From contig NZ_PIPR01000001.1 of assembly GCF_003987355.1 (NCBI RefSeq), positions 124,001 to 188,000 on the forward strand: DNA of 64,000 bases. The letters run 5' to 3'. How positions within the stretch are numbered: the stretch's first letter is position 1; each line of letters opens with the position of its first letter. The DNA comes from Pseudidiomarina aestuarii. GTDB taxonomy: Bacteria; Pseudomonadota; Gammaproteobacteria; Enterobacterales; Alteromonadaceae. The position numbers were made by a program, and so were the translations under genes. Shown here in pieces: positions 51,365 to 60,385 of this stretch. The notes under the pieces are model-generated. The model worked only from the letters and a program-made list of their open reading frames with translations. It searched no databases and was not told where the DNA came from.

Positions 51365-52156
51365 TTAGCGTTTGGCGACTAGGTTGCGGACTAGGCCGGG
51401 GAAGAAGCGCTGTAAGAACGGCGCTAGCTTAGATAAGCCTGAACCTATGACCACTTCCGCTTTGCCTTTAGCAATGGCTTGTAGCGACTGCGCGGCGCAG
51501 CTTTCGGCAGAAATCCCACCGGCATTGTCAGGATCTTCGTGACCCAGCGCAGAGCCGTCGCCCGTTAGTGAGTTATGGGCAACTTGAGTGTTGATAAAAC
51601 CGGGCAGAATGGATGTGACGATCACACCTTTGCCATAAGTTTCAGCGCGCAGTGAATCCATAAAGCCAATCACCCCAAATTTCGCACCGTTATACCCACT
51701 CCGCAGCTTCGTACCCACTTTCCCTGCTACCGAAGAGACCGTGACGATATGACCGCTCTGACGCTCTAACATGCGCGGTAATACCAGCTTGGTCAGTGCG
51801 ATGACACCAAAGTAGTCAATTTCCATCAGTTGCCGATAGACCTTCATATCGGTATCCAGAATCAGCGATCGTTGTGAGACACCGGCATTGTTGATGAGGA
51901 TATCAATCACTTGGTCACCTAATTCAGCGGCAGCAGTTGTTGCGGCTTGCTCAGGTTGGCTTAAGTCTAAAGCCAACACCCGATGTCGCTCTGGATGTGC
52001 CAAGCCTTGCCGAACTGCTTCGAGGGCATCGGCGCGACGTGAGGTCAGAATCAAATGCGCACCGGCCTCCGCAAGCTGCTTGGCCATGGCAAGACCGATA
52101 CCAGAAGAGGCACCGGTCAACCAAACGGTCTTACCTTGGTAGTAGCTCATGGGCAT
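51365..52156 (-). CDS. Short-chain dehydrogenase/reductase
   Basis: The 263-residue Rossmann-fold oxidoreductase has the cofactor loop GASSGIG near residue 15, LINNAGVSQRS, and the catalytic Ser-Tyr-Lys set in VSSVAGK and YNGAKFG. The sequence resembles the DHRS7-like subgroup, but the substrate is unknown. The ATG at 52156 overlaps the stop of the AbgT-family gene (TAATG); a second Met is two codons later. It is probably cotranscribed with that transporter gene. Confidence 0.85.
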   Translation of the reverse strand: MPMSYYQGKTVWLTGASSGIGLAMAKQLAEAGAHLILTSRRADALEAVRQGLAHPERHRVLALDLSQPEQAATTAAAELGDQVIDILINNAGVSQRSLILDTDMKVYRQLMEIDYFGVIALTKLVLPRMLERQSGHIVTVSSVAGKVGTKLRSGYNGAKFGVIGFMDSLRAETYGKGVIVTSILPGFINTQVAHNSLTGDGSALGHEDPDNAGGISAESCAAQSLQAIAKGKAEVVIGSGLSKLAPFLQRFFPGLVRNLVAKR

Positions 52157-53700
52157 TAGCCTGCTGGATAACCGTAGCTAGACTGAATACCCAACGGAAT
52201 ACCGAGGCTCCAGTAAATGATCAAGAATGCAGACCAGATGACCATCAGTGATACCGTGAACGGTAACATCATGGCAACTAGCGACCCAATACCTGTGCCT
52301 TTCACATAACGCTGACAGTACAGCACCACCAGCGGAAAGTACGGCAGCAATGGTGTGATAATGTTACTGATAGAGTCACCGACACGATAGGCTGCTTGGG
52401 TTAGGTCTGGTGAATAACCGAGTTGCATCAGCATCGGTACGAAGATAGGAGAAATGAGTGCCCACTTCGCTGATGCCGAGCCAATAAACAGGTTAATGAA
52501 GGCTACCAATACGATGATACCAACCATGGTGACACCGCCTGATAAGGCGAGTGAACTTAGGAACTGAGCGCCTTTAATCGAGAGCAAGGTACCTAAGCCA
52601 GAGTCACCAAACGCCTTAATGAAGAGCGCACAGAAGAACGCCATCACCATGTAGTAGGCCATGCCTTCCATCGACTTGGTCATTGCGCCCACAACGTCTT
52701 GCGAGTTGGTAAAGGTACCAGCGAGGTAACCATGCACGATACCGGGAATAATGAATAGTAAGAAAATCAGCGGCACAATCATTTGCATGAGCGGAGCGGT
52801 GAATGATGCAAGTTCACCAGTGGGGTCAGCCAGTGGAGTATTTTCCGCAGCTGCAGCAAAGTACAGTGCGACCAAACCAACAACCATGGTCAAGACACCC
52901 GCGTAGAACGCCTTGCGGTCACGCGGAGACACTTCTTCCAGCTTCGGCATTTCATCTTTGTCACCGTCAATTTTCGCGTTCTTATTCAGACGCGGCTCAA
53001 TTATTTTATCGGTGAGATACCAGCCAACAAACATGACAATCAGTGAAGACGCGGCAGTAAAGAAGTAGTTATTCAATGGATTCAATTGAACTGCAGGATC
53101 CAAAATTTGTGCCGCAGACTGCGTAAAGCCCTGCAACAGCGGGTCAATCGCCGAAGGCACAAAGTTGGCACTAAAACCACCAGATACACCTGCGAAAGCT
53201 GCAGCAATACCCGCTAAAGGATGTCGCCCAGCAGCATAGAAGATGACGCCACCCAGTGGAATTACAAGAACATACCCTGCATCGACTGCGGTATGCGATA
53301 CAATCGCAATCAGAATAAGAACTGGAGTCAGTAAAACTTTAGGGGTCACGTTCAACATGAGTTTAATGGCGACGTTAATAAAGCCACTGCGCTCCGCAAC
53401 GCCCACACCGAGCATAGCGACGAGCACGACGCCAAGCGGCGCGAAACCCATAAAGGTGTTGACCATGTTGGCGAGAAAGTCTGCCATTTCAGTGCCACTG
53501 AGCAGGTTCTTAACACCAACGTTTTCATTTGTGAGCGGATGGATAGCATCGAAACTGACGCCTGATAATGCCCAACTGAGCGCCCACACAATAATGAGTA
53601 GACCGAAAAACATGACCGCGGGGTCGGGGAGTTTGTTGCCCACCTTCTCGACTTTGTCGAGGATGCGGTTGAGCAAGGTATTTTCTGCAGTTTCCGACAT
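52156..53700 (-). CDS. AbgT-family transporter, copy 1
   Basis: The 514-residue inner-membrane protein has about nine to twelve hydrophobic segments. Family blocks are NKLPDPAVMFFGLLIIVW, GFAPLGVVLVAMLGVGVAERSG and MLMQLGYSPDLTQAAYRVGDS. AbgT imports p-aminobenzoyl-glutamate in E. coli, while MtrF and Alcanivorax YdaH can export sulfonamides; the direction here is not clear. It is about as long as copy 2 at 60386-61945. It leads an operon with the SDR and diverges from rnhB across a gap holding an inverted repeat (53737-53753). Confidence 0.9.
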   Translation of the reverse strand: MSETAENTLLNRILDKVEKVGNKLPDPAVMFFGLLIIVWALSWALSGVSFDAIHPLTNENVGVKNLLSGTEMADFLANMVNTFMGFAPLGVVLVAMLGVGVAERSGFINVAIKLMLNVTPKVLLTPVLILIAIVSHTAVDAGYVLVIPLGGVIFYAAGRHPLAGIAAAFAGVSGGFSANFVPSAIDPLLQGFTQSAAQILDPAVQLNPLNNYFFTAASSLIVMFVGWYLTDKIIEPRLNKNAKIDGDKDEMPKLEEVSPRDRKAFYAGVLTMVVGLVALYFAAAAENTPLADPTGELASFTAPLMQMIVPLIFLLFIIPGIVHGYLAGTFTNSQDVVGAMTKSMEGMAYYMVMAFFCALFIKAFGDSGLGTLLSIKGAQFLSSLALSGGVTMVGIIVLVAFINLFIGSASAKWALISPIFVPMLMQLGYSPDLTQAAYRVGDSISNIITPLLPYFPLVVLYCQRYVKGTGIGSLVAMMLPFTVSLMVIWSAFLIIYWSLGIPLGIQSSYGYPAG

Positions 53701-53736
53701 GAGAACGTTCCCTTGTTAGTTTTAATTTATTATCGT

Positions 53737-53753
53737 TCGAATTTGTTATTCGA
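53737..53753. promoter_or_regulatory. Operator-like inverted repeat in the AbgT/rnhB gap
   Basis: TCGAAT, five bases (TTGTT), ATTCGA: a perfect 6-base inverted repeat 36 bases upstream of the AbgT start on the minus strand. A TATGAT-like -10 for that strand lies further upstream. Confidence 0.4.
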
Positions 53754-53804
53754 CGAAAGTATCATACAAAGCACCTTCAGACACAACCACGGATATAAGC
53801 GCAG

Positions 53805-54392
53805 ATGGAACAGATGATATGTGGTACCGATGAAGCCGGACGTGGACCCATTGCTGGCCCCGTAGTGGCGGCAGCGGTGATTCTCGATCCAAACCGACCG
53901 ATTGAGGGCATTAATGACTCGAAGAAACTATCGGAGAAGAAGCGCAACGCGCTGAGCGCACTGATCAAAGAGCGCGCACTGTACTGGGCGATTGCGCAGT
54001 GTAATGCGGACGAAATCGATGCGATTAATATTTTGCAGGCATCACTACTGGCGATGCAGCGCGCAGTTGAGGCGTTACCGATAGGGCCGACATTGGTGCT
54101 GGTCGACGGCAACAAATTACCGAAATTAAAGGTCCCAGCGCAAGCGATAGTGGGTGGTGACGGCATTGAGGCTTGTATTGGTGCAGCGTCAATTTTGGCG
54201 AAGGTAGAGCGGGACCGGCAGATGCTGGCTTGGCATGCCCAGCATCCGGAATATGACTTCGCTAAACATAAGGGCTACCCAACGCCGCAGCATCTCGCGG
54301 CATTAGTGGAACACGGTCCTTGCGCAATTCATCGGCAGAGTTTTGCGCCAGTCACTCGTGCGTTAGCTAACCGCAAACCCGCTGCACAATAG
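53805..54392 (+). CDS. rnhB: Ribonuclease HII
   Basis: The 195-residue enzyme removes single ribonucleotides from DNA. Motif I is [15 protein letters not shown] with catalytic Asp and Glu, and VLVDGNKLP and the [15 protein letters not shown] block carry the other acids. E. coli rnhB lies beside dnaE; here the two are about 18 kb apart. Its 3' end overlaps convergent argE by 26 bases. Confidence 0.95.
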   Translation: MEQMICGTDEAGRGPIAGPVVAAAVILDPNRPIEGINDSKKLSEKKRNALSALIKERALYWAIAQCNADEIDAINILQASLLAMQRAVEALPIGPTLVLVDGNKLPKLKVPAQAIVGGDGIEACIGAASILAKVERDRQMLAWHAQHPEYDFAKHKGYPTPQHLAALVEHGPCAIHRQSFAPVTRALANRKPAAQ

Positions 54393-55521
54393 TACGCAGT
54401 TGCGCTTGTGCTGGGGCAATCTCATCCAACTGGATAAATTCATCGGGCTGGTGTGCTTGCGCAATGGAGCCTGGTCCCATCACAATGGTTTGACAGCCTA
54501 AATCTTGCACAAAGGGGGCTTCGGTACAGTAATTTGCCGGTTCGGCAGCATTGCCTGTGATTTCTTGCACCAAAGACACGATAGCCGCATCGGCAGCACA
54601 GGCATAGCCTGGGATAGGTTCGTGCATGTGTTCGAGACACACGGCACCAGGGTATTTGGCGTTCACCGTTGCTAGACGACTATCGATCAGTCCATAGAGT
54701 TCGTTCATCTTCATGCCCGGTAATGGGCGCAGGTCGATATGCATCTCACAGCAGGCGCAGATACGGTTGGCAGCATCACCACCATGAATATTGCCAAAGT
54801 TTAAAGTTGGGTAGGGCACCGCAAAATGACCGTCGTGGTAGTGCTTTTGAAAATGCGTCTGTAATTCCCGCAACTCGCTAATTACATCGTGCATGACTTC
54901 AATGGCGTTGATGCCGGCGGCTGGATTGGAGCTATGGCCGCTCTTACCCGTTACGCGAATACTCTCAGTTAAATGGCCTTTGTGCATCACCACTGGGGTC
55001 ATTTGTGTCGGTTCACCAATAATCGCAAAGTCCGGTTTGAGTTGACCAAACTTATTCAGCTCGCGCGCACCTGCCATGGTGGTCTCTTCATCGGCAGTTG
55101 CCAAAATGTATAAGGGTTTCTTTAATTGTTTGAGATCGATATGACGGAGCGCTTCTATGACGAACGCAAAAAAGCCCTTCATGTCGGCACTACCTAAGCC
55201 GAAGAGTTTGCCGTCAGCTTCGGTGAGTTCAAAAGGGTCACGTGTCCAGCGGCCTTCATCCCAAGGCACGGTATCGGTATGACCTGCTAGGAGCAGACCA
55301 CCAGAGCTACCCGGGGGAATATACGAAGCTAGAAGATTGTATTTACCTTGCTGCCGTTCGAGTTCGTTAACGGAGACTTGAAATCCTAACGTCCGCAACC
55401 AAGTCGAAAGTTTATCGATTACGCCTAAATTGGATGTATCCCAACTGGGATCGAGACAGGATACCGACGGAGTGCCGATAAGCTCGCGGTACATCTGCAA
55501 AAAGGAAGGTAGCTGTGACAT
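54367..55521 (-). CDS. argE: Acetylornithine deacetylase
   Basis: The M20-family zinc enzyme releases ornithine from N-acetylornithine in arginine synthesis. The 384-residue protein matches the E. coli length (383). Metal ligands are in [10 protein letters not shown] (His, Asp), GSADMKGFF (Asp) and [11 protein letters not shown] (catalytic Glu pair). I chose ATG 55521 because AGGAG lies just upstream; a longer frame to 55566 lacks this. No other arg gene is near. It is convergent with rnhB with a 26-base overlap. Other M20 substrates cannot be excluded. Confidence 0.9.
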   Translation of the reverse strand: MSQLPSFLQMYRELIGTPSVSCLDPSWDTSNLGVIDKLSTWLRTLGFQVSVNELERQQGKYNLLASYIPPGSSGGLLLAGHTDTVPWDEGRWTRDPFELTEADGKLFGLGSADMKGFFAFVIEALRHIDLKQLKKPLYILATADEETTMAGARELNKFGQLKPDFAIIGEPTQMTPVVMHKGHLTESIRVTGKSGHSSNPAAGINAIEVMHDVISELRELQTHFQKHYHDGHFAVPYPTLNFGNIHGGDAANRICACCEMHIDLRPLPGMKMNELYGLIDSRLATVNAKYPGAVCLEHMHEPIPGYACAADAAIVSLVQEITGNAAEPANYCTEAPFVQDLGCQTIVMGPGSIAQAHQPDEFIQLDEIAPAQAQLRTIVQRVCG

Positions 55522-55579
55522 CGTGGACTCCTGATTCCGTGCTCCATGCGACTGATGCCACAGCATACCTGATTTGGTG

Positions 55580-55600
55580 AAAAAACGTCACTAGACGCTT
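55580..55600 (-). terminator. Possible terminator of the outer-membrane protein gene
   Basis: On the minus strand a short hairpin (CGTC, loop TAGT, GACG) is followed by six T, just after the stop codon of the barrel protein. The stem is short, so confidence is modest. Confidence 0.45.
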
Positions 55601-55610
55601 TGTTTAGACT

Positions 55611-56198
55611 TTAAAAGTGGTAGCTCGCTTTGATCTTTAAACCATCACCAAACTCGCTATCTTCATAGCCTACACCGACAGAGAAGTCAGAATTTAGGTA
55701 ATAATCTAGACCAAATTGATATACCGTATCATCGCCAGCATCGGTGTAATCGCGGTAGCCGATACCACCATAGATTTCGAATTGATCGATGCGTTGTCGT
55801 AAATTAGCATCCACACCCCAGAAATTAGTGTCTGCTTGCCCAAAGTCGATACGGCCTAAACGGCCTTGTACATCAAACCAAAGACCATTGCCAATGCCGT
55901 TATCGAGCCACCAATAGCGGCCAAAGCCGACGCCATAAGAATGGCGGTTACTGCCAAAGTTATCGGAATCGAGATTACGATAGTAGCCGTTGACGAAAAA
56001 CGGATTTTGGAAGGTATAACTGCCGTGAACTGAGAGGCTATCATCACCTTGATCGTGATCGTTTAACTGCAGACCAATGTAATCGTAAGCAGGTACAGTT
56101 TGCGGTGAGCCGCTTTGTTGCGCCATTGCCGCATTCATGCAGACGACGCTGCTACCTAACACGATTAATCCCGTGACTACTCCAGAACGTAAATTCAT
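55611..56198 (-). CDS. Small outer-membrane beta-barrel protein
   Basis: The 195-residue protein has a signal peptide (cleavage after AMA, about residue 26). The mature part alternates polar and aromatic residues in about eight amphipathic strands (YGVGFGRYWW, IYGGIGYRDY, FSVGVGYED) and ends in the Phe typical of Bam substrates (KASYHF). Function is unknown; it resembles small OmpX/OmpW-size barrels. It is divergent from the oxygenase gene. Confidence 0.75.
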   Translation of the reverse strand: MNLRSGVVTGLIVLGSSVVCMNAAMAQQSGSPQTVPAYDYIGLQLNDHDQGDDSLSVHGSYTFQNPFFVNGYYRNLDSDNFGSNRHSYGVGFGRYWWLDNGIGNGLWFDVQGRLGRIDFGQADTNFWGVDANLRQRIDQFEIYGGIGYRDYTDAGDDTVYQFGLDYYLNSDFSVGVGYEDSEFGDGLKIKASYHF

Positions 56199-56402
56199 AT
56201 GAATTACTCCTTGTCTGTGGAACCGTTGATAAAACCTGAGTTGGAGTGTGACGAGATTAGTCTCGATAGAACAGCGGGTTTACGCGAGTTTTACTCTGTA
56301 GGCGTGGTGTTAACCGTCGCATATTCGATGCTTTCAGCTTGTGCAAAAGCGCCGAAATACGTAGCATATACACTTAATTTAGAGCATTTGGAAAAGCTAA
56401 CG

Positions 56403-57335
56403 ATGAAGTCGATTCCACATATTGATATGAGCCTCTATGGCAAGAATTTTGAAGCCTTCGCGCAGACCGTCGGCGAAGGTTATGAAAAGAATGGTTTCGT
56501 AGCGCTAACCAACCATGGCGTAGACCAAGGCTTGATTGACGAAGCGCTGGATATTTGCCGCGACTTGTTCGCGTTACCCGAAGAAGTGAAAAAGCAATAC
56601 CACATCCCTGGTGGCGGTGGCGCACGCGGCTACACGCCGTTTGGTACCGAAATTGCGAAAGATGCGAAACATGTCGACTTAAAAGAGTTTTGGCATGTGG
56701 GTCGTGAAGTTGAGGGCGAGCCACCGTATCCGCAGTTAACTCCGAATGTTTGGCCCAAAGAAATGCCAGAATTCAAAACCAAGATCCTGCGCTTGTACGA
56801 AGCTCTGGATGACTTGGGAATGCAGGTTTTAGATGCCTTGGCGGTATACTTGAAGCAACCGCGGGAGTATTTCCGTGACAAAGTGCAACTGGGCAACTCT
56901 ATTTTGCGCCCGCTGCACTATCCGCCGATTATTGATGAAGGCACGCCTTCAGTTCGCGCTGGCGCACATGAAGATATCAACGTACTGACCTTATTGATCG
57001 GTTCACGTGAGCCTGGCTTGGAAGTGTTAGCAAAAGATGGTTCATGGATTCCTGTGACTATTATTGAAGGTGCGATTATTTGTAACGTGGGCGACATGTT
57101 GCAACGCTTGACCAATGGTGTGTTGCCATCAACCACACACCGCGTGGTAAATCCGCCAGCGCCGTTCAATAGCAAATCGCGCTATTCAATTCCGTTCTTC
57201 CTGCACTTCAATCCAGATTTTGTGATTGACCCGTTGGAGAGCTGTATTAGCGACGACAATCCGAAGCGATTTGAAGCGATTGGCTCGCACGACTTTTTAC
57301 TCGAGCGACTCCGCGAAATCGGTCTCGTGAAGTAA
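56403..57335 (+). CDS. 2-oxoglutarate/Fe(II)-dependent oxygenase, isopenicillin-N-synthase family
   Basis: The 310-residue enzyme has the DIOX_N region (IPHIDMSLYG, GFVALTNHGVD) and the catalytic jelly roll with H189 and D191 (GAHEDINVL), H246 (THRVV) and the 2OG-binding R260 and S262 (RYS). Bacterial relatives act on small molecules; the substrate is unknown. I start at ATG 56403, where homology begins; the 68-residue upstream extension of the frame reads as leader DNA. A perfect hairpin at 57345 follows. Confidence 0.85.
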   Translation: MKSIPHIDMSLYGKNFEAFAQTVGEGYEKNGFVALTNHGVDQGLIDEALDICRDLFALPEEVKKQYHIPGGGGARGYTPFGTEIAKDAKHVDLKEFWHVGREVEGEPPYPQLTPNVWPKEMPEFKTKILRLYEALDDLGMQVLDALAVYLKQPREYFRDKVQLGNSILRPLHYPPIIDEGTPSVRAGAHEDINVLTLLIGSREPGLEVLAKDGSWIPVTIIEGAIICNVGDMLQRLTNGVLPSTTHRVVNPPAPFNSKSRYSIPFFLHFNPDFVIDPLESCISDDNPKRFEAIGSHDFLLERLREIGLVK

Positions 57336-57344
57336 ACTTCAGTA

Positions 57345-57376
57345 CAGACCCGATTGACGCACGTGAATCGGGTCTG
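57345..57376. terminator. Stem-loop between the oxygenase and 5'-nucleotidase genes
   Basis: CAGACCCGATT and AATCGGGTCTG form a perfect 11-base-pair stem with a 10-base loop. No T-run follows, only a T/C-rich stretch, so it may attenuate rather than stop transcription. Confidence 0.55.
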
Positions 57377-57416
57377 CTACTTCTTCCTCATACGCTCCAT
57401 TGTAAAAAGTGACCTC

Positions 57417-59135
57417 GTGAAACCATTTCTGATTAGTTCGTTGATTGTTTTCTTAGCCGCTTGTTCGGGTACACCGAATGAGCCGCAACCCTATACCTTA
57501 GCGGTAGCACATATCAACGACCATCATTCGCATTTGCTGCCGACCGCAAATCGGTCTATCCGTGTCGGTGACGAGACCTACAAGGTCGAAACCGGTGGCT
57601 TTGCTCGCGTAGCCGCGCAGATTGATGTCATTCGCGCACGTCATGAGAACATGCTGACGCTGCATGCGGGTGACGCAATTACTGGCACACTGTTCTACAC
57701 CTTGTTTAAAGGCGAGGCCGATGCAGCCCTGATGAACCATGTGTGTTTTGATGCCATGGAGTTGGGTAACCATGAGTTCGATAATGGGGATAGCGGTCTA
57801 AAACAGTTTCTAGACTTTCTGTCGTTGAGCAATTGTGCAACGGTCGTTTTAGGTGCCAACGTGCAACCGGAAGTGGGTGTATCTGCGCTGACACAAAAGA
57901 CTCGTTGGGATAGCTTTAAACCTTATGCTGTGTTCGAACGAGGTGGTGAGAAGATTGGTTTGATTGGTTTGGATATTGCAGTGAAAACCAAACAGTCGTC
58001 ACAGCCCGACCGCACCACAGAGTTTGCTGACGAGTATGAAACAGCACTGTATTACATTCGTGAGTTGCAAGGCTTGGGTATTGAGAAGATCGGCTTGCTG
58101 ACGCACATTCAATACAGAAATGATTTAGATTTAGCGGCGCGTTTGCCCGCTGTTGATTTTATCATTGGCGGTGATTCGCATACTTTGCTGGGCGATTACA
58201 CCAAGCATGGTTTGAATGCCGTGGGTCCGTATCCAATGCCAGTGATGAATGCCGATAATCAGCTTGTGTGTATTGGTCACGCGTGGGAGTACAGCCAAGC
58301 GGTAGGCGAAATGGTGATTGAATTCGCGGGTGACGATGTTGCTAACTGCGGCGGCCAAGCACATGTTTTGGTTGCTGAAGATGCGCCGCAAGCTATCGCA
58401 CAATTACCTCAGTTTGCAGCTATTGCCGAGCAAGCAGAGGCTAAAAAACTGATCGTCTCCTATCAAGACCAACTTGATTCGTTGACGACGGAGGTTATCG
58501 CTACCGTTGCTGATCGTTTGTGCTTGCGTCGTATGGGCCCGGCTACGAGCGACAGTTGTGGTATTGGCCGCCAGTCCGATGCGCATCGGGTGGTCGCTGA
58601 AGCTTTTCTAGCGAGTGCGCCGCAAGCTGATTTTGCTTTGCAAAATGGCGGTGGCGTAAGGGCGGAAATCGCACCGGGTGATTTCACTATCGCAGATGCC
58701 TATCGTTTGTTGCCGTTCGCCAATACCCTGGTGGAAGTACAAATCACGGGCGCTGAATTACATACGGTACTCGAACAAGCACTGGATTATGCGTTGTCTG
58801 ACTCCGGTTCTGATGGAGCTTACCCACATGGCGCGGGTATTCGCTTTGATGTCGACTTAACTGCTGAGTTTGGTTCGCGCTTCAGTGCCATTCAGGTGTG
58901 GCAAGAAGACAGTTGGCAACCGCTGGATGACACCAAAACCTATACGATGATTACGAATAGCTTTTTGGCAGGTGGCAGCGATGGCTGGCGCTTACTCGGT
59001 GAACTTGAGCTAGCAGGCAAAGTCACCGATACCTATGTCAATTATGCGCAGTCTTTTGTCGACTGGATCCGTACAACAAAAACTATAAAGCGACCCACCG
59101 ATCATAGCACTCAGCGCTATGAGTCTGGCTCGTGA
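57417..59135 (+). CDS. 5'-nucleotidase, lipoprotein (metallophosphatase plus 5_nucleotid_C)
   Basis: The 572-residue protein has a lipoprotein signal (VKPFLISSLIVFLAAC). The metallophosphatase domain has HINDHHSHL, LHAGDAITG, LGNHEFDNG and IGGDSHT, and the C-terminal domain has QNGGGVRAEI and NSFLAGGSDGW, which binds the nucleotide base. It probably dephosphorylates nucleotides in the periplasm. The GTG at 57417 lies right before the signal peptide and is preferred over TTG 57354, which falls in the hairpin. Its end overlaps the Bcr/CflA gene by four bases. Confidence 0.9.
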   Translation: MKPFLISSLIVFLAACSGTPNEPQPYTLAVAHINDHHSHLLPTANRSIRVGDETYKVETGGFARVAAQIDVIRARHENMLTLHAGDAITGTLFYTLFKGEADAALMNHVCFDAMELGNHEFDNGDSGLKQFLDFLSLSNCATVVLGANVQPEVGVSALTQKTRWDSFKPYAVFERGGEKIGLIGLDIAVKTKQSSQPDRTTEFADEYETALYYIRELQGLGIEKIGLLTHIQYRNDLDLAARLPAVDFIIGGDSHTLLGDYTKHGLNAVGPYPMPVMNADNQLVCIGHAWEYSQAVGEMVIEFAGDDVANCGGQAHVLVAEDAPQAIAQLPQFAAIAEQAEAKKLIVSYQDQLDSLTTEVIATVADRLCLRRMGPATSDSCGIGRQSDAHRVVAEAFLASAPQADFALQNGGGVRAEIAPGDFTIADAYRLLPFANTLVEVQITGAELHTVLEQALDYALSDSGSDGAYPHGAGIRFDVDLTAEFGSRFSAIQVWQEDSWQPLDDTKTYTMITNSFLAGGSDGWRLLGELELAGKVTDTYVNYAQSFVDWIRTTKTIKRPTDHSTQRYESGS

Positions 59136-60331
59136 CCGCGCGCTTCGCTGTCTCAGATAAAGCACGATTTGACCTAACGGTTATCGTGCTGGCGCTGTTA
59201 ACGATGTTCGGTCCACTGTCGATCGACATGTACCTACCTGCGTTTGGAGACATCGCGGAGAGTTATCAGACCGATACACATCGCGTTGAACTCTCACTCA
59301 CGTCGTTCTTTCTTGGCTTGTTTATTGGACAGTTGCTCTACGGCACCGTGGCCGATCGCTTTGGTCGTAAGCCGCCGCTGTATTTTGGTCTAGCCCTGTA
59401 TATCGCCACCTCTTTAGCCTGTGCCTATGCGCCTAACTTAGAGTCACTGATAGTCCTGCGCTTTTTTCAAGCCATCGGGTCCTGTGCCGGTTTGGTGATA
59501 GCACGTGCCATGGTGCGTGATTTGTATACACCGAAGGCATCCGCACAAGTCTTTTCATTCCTGATATTAGTAATGGGGATTGCGCCGATTCTGGCACCAT
59601 TAGCAGGCGCGTATGTAACTAAATTCTTTGGTTGGCAATCCATTTTTACCATTATTGCCGTGCTGGCGGTTGCTTGCTTAGCGCTTATTCATGTGCGTTT
59701 GCCTGAGACGCGTTTGCCCAATCCATCGGTACGAATTCGTAGTAGTTTGCCGATTTATTGGAGTGTCTTGCGCGATCCTAGCTTTTTACGCTATTCACTG
59801 GCGGGTGGCGTCGCTCAGTCTGGATTGTTCGCGTACATTTCTGGCTCACCACTGGTCTTTATTGATCATTTTGGACTGTCGCCCGAGCACTACAGTTGGC
59901 TATTCGGCGCGAATGCCATCGGCATCATTGGCATGGCACAATTGAATGCATGGCTTTTGCGGCGACGCGATTCGCGCAAAATTCTCAATAAGTCGTTGCC
60001 GGTGCTCGGTGTTATTGCGCTGATGTTGCTGATTGCAGGATTTATGGACTGGGGCTTCTGGGCAGTTTTAATCCCACTATTTCTCTATATCAGTACCTTG
60101 GGTATGGTATTCCCGAATGCGATGGCTGGCGCGCTTGCTGAGCAGCAAGAACGGGCAGGGGCAGCATCAGCCGTCACGGGTTCATTGCAGTTTCTCATCG
60201 CGGGCATAGTGTCAGCGGTGGTCAATATCGTTGGCCAATGGACGCCACTCGGGATGGCTATCGTGATGGGCTGCTGTGGACTCGCCGCCGTCACCGTCTA
60301 CTCACTACTAAGAAAACCGCAGTCAGCATAA
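59132..60331 (+). CDS. Bcr/CflA-family MFS exporter
   Basis: The 399-residue major-facilitator protein has twelve membrane segments. It has the family block FGPLSIDMYLPAFG near residue 29 and the motif A-like loop VADRFGRKP near residue 73. Members export bicyclomycin, other drugs or cysteine. The start GTG 59132 overlaps the 5'-nucleotidase stop (GTGA), so the two are translationally coupled, suggesting a related substrate. Its stop lies inside a hairpin and the heptad array follows. Confidence 0.9.
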   Translation: MTARFAVSDKARFDLTVIVLALLTMFGPLSIDMYLPAFGDIAESYQTDTHRVELSLTSFFLGLFIGQLLYGTVADRFGRKPPLYFGLALYIATSLACAYAPNLESLIVLRFFQAIGSCAGLVIARAMVRDLYTPKASAQVFSFLILVMGIAPILAPLAGAYVTKFFGWQSIFTIIAVLAVACLALIHVRLPETRLPNPSVRIRSSLPIYWSVLRDPSFLRYSLAGGVAQSGLFAYISGSPLVFIDHFGLSPEHYSWLFGANAIGIIGMAQLNAWLLRRRDSRKILNKSLPVLGVIALMLLIAGFMDWGFWAVLIPLFLYISTLGMVFPNAMAGALAEQQERAGAASAVTGSLQFLIAGIVSAVVNIVGQWTPLGMAIVMGCCGLAAVTVYSLLRKPQSA

Positions 60332-60343
60332 CGCTGACTGCGG
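60317..60343 (+). terminator. Stem-loop overlapping the stop of the Bcr/CflA gene
   Basis: CCGCAGTCAGC, loop ATAAC, GCTGACTGCGG form an 11-base-pair perfect stem. The stop codon TAA is in the loop. There is no T-run; the heptad array begins four bases later. Confidence 0.6.
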
Positions 60344-60346
60344 CGG

Positions 60347-60374
60347 CTAGTAGCTACTAGCTATTAGCCACTAG
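60347..60374. repeat. Heptad-repeat array, locus 4 (Bcr/AbgT convergent gap)
   Basis: Four 7-base units at 60347, 60354, 60361 and 60368 follow the YTACTRG pattern with variants (CTATTAG, CCACTAG); the first reads CTAGTAG, as in the opposite orientation. A single arm is present. Confidence 0.78.
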
Positions 60375-60385
60375 CGCTCTTGTCG

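Noticed and set aside
56199-56402. 68-residue N-terminal extension of the oxygenase frame
   Set aside because: Homology to the family begins at MKSIPHID (56403). The upstream part reads like leader DNA and is needed for promoters of two divergent genes.
57354-57416. Longer N-terminus for the 5'-nucleotidase
   Set aside because: It starts with TTG in a perfect hairpin, and the lipoprotein signal begins right at the GTG at 57417.
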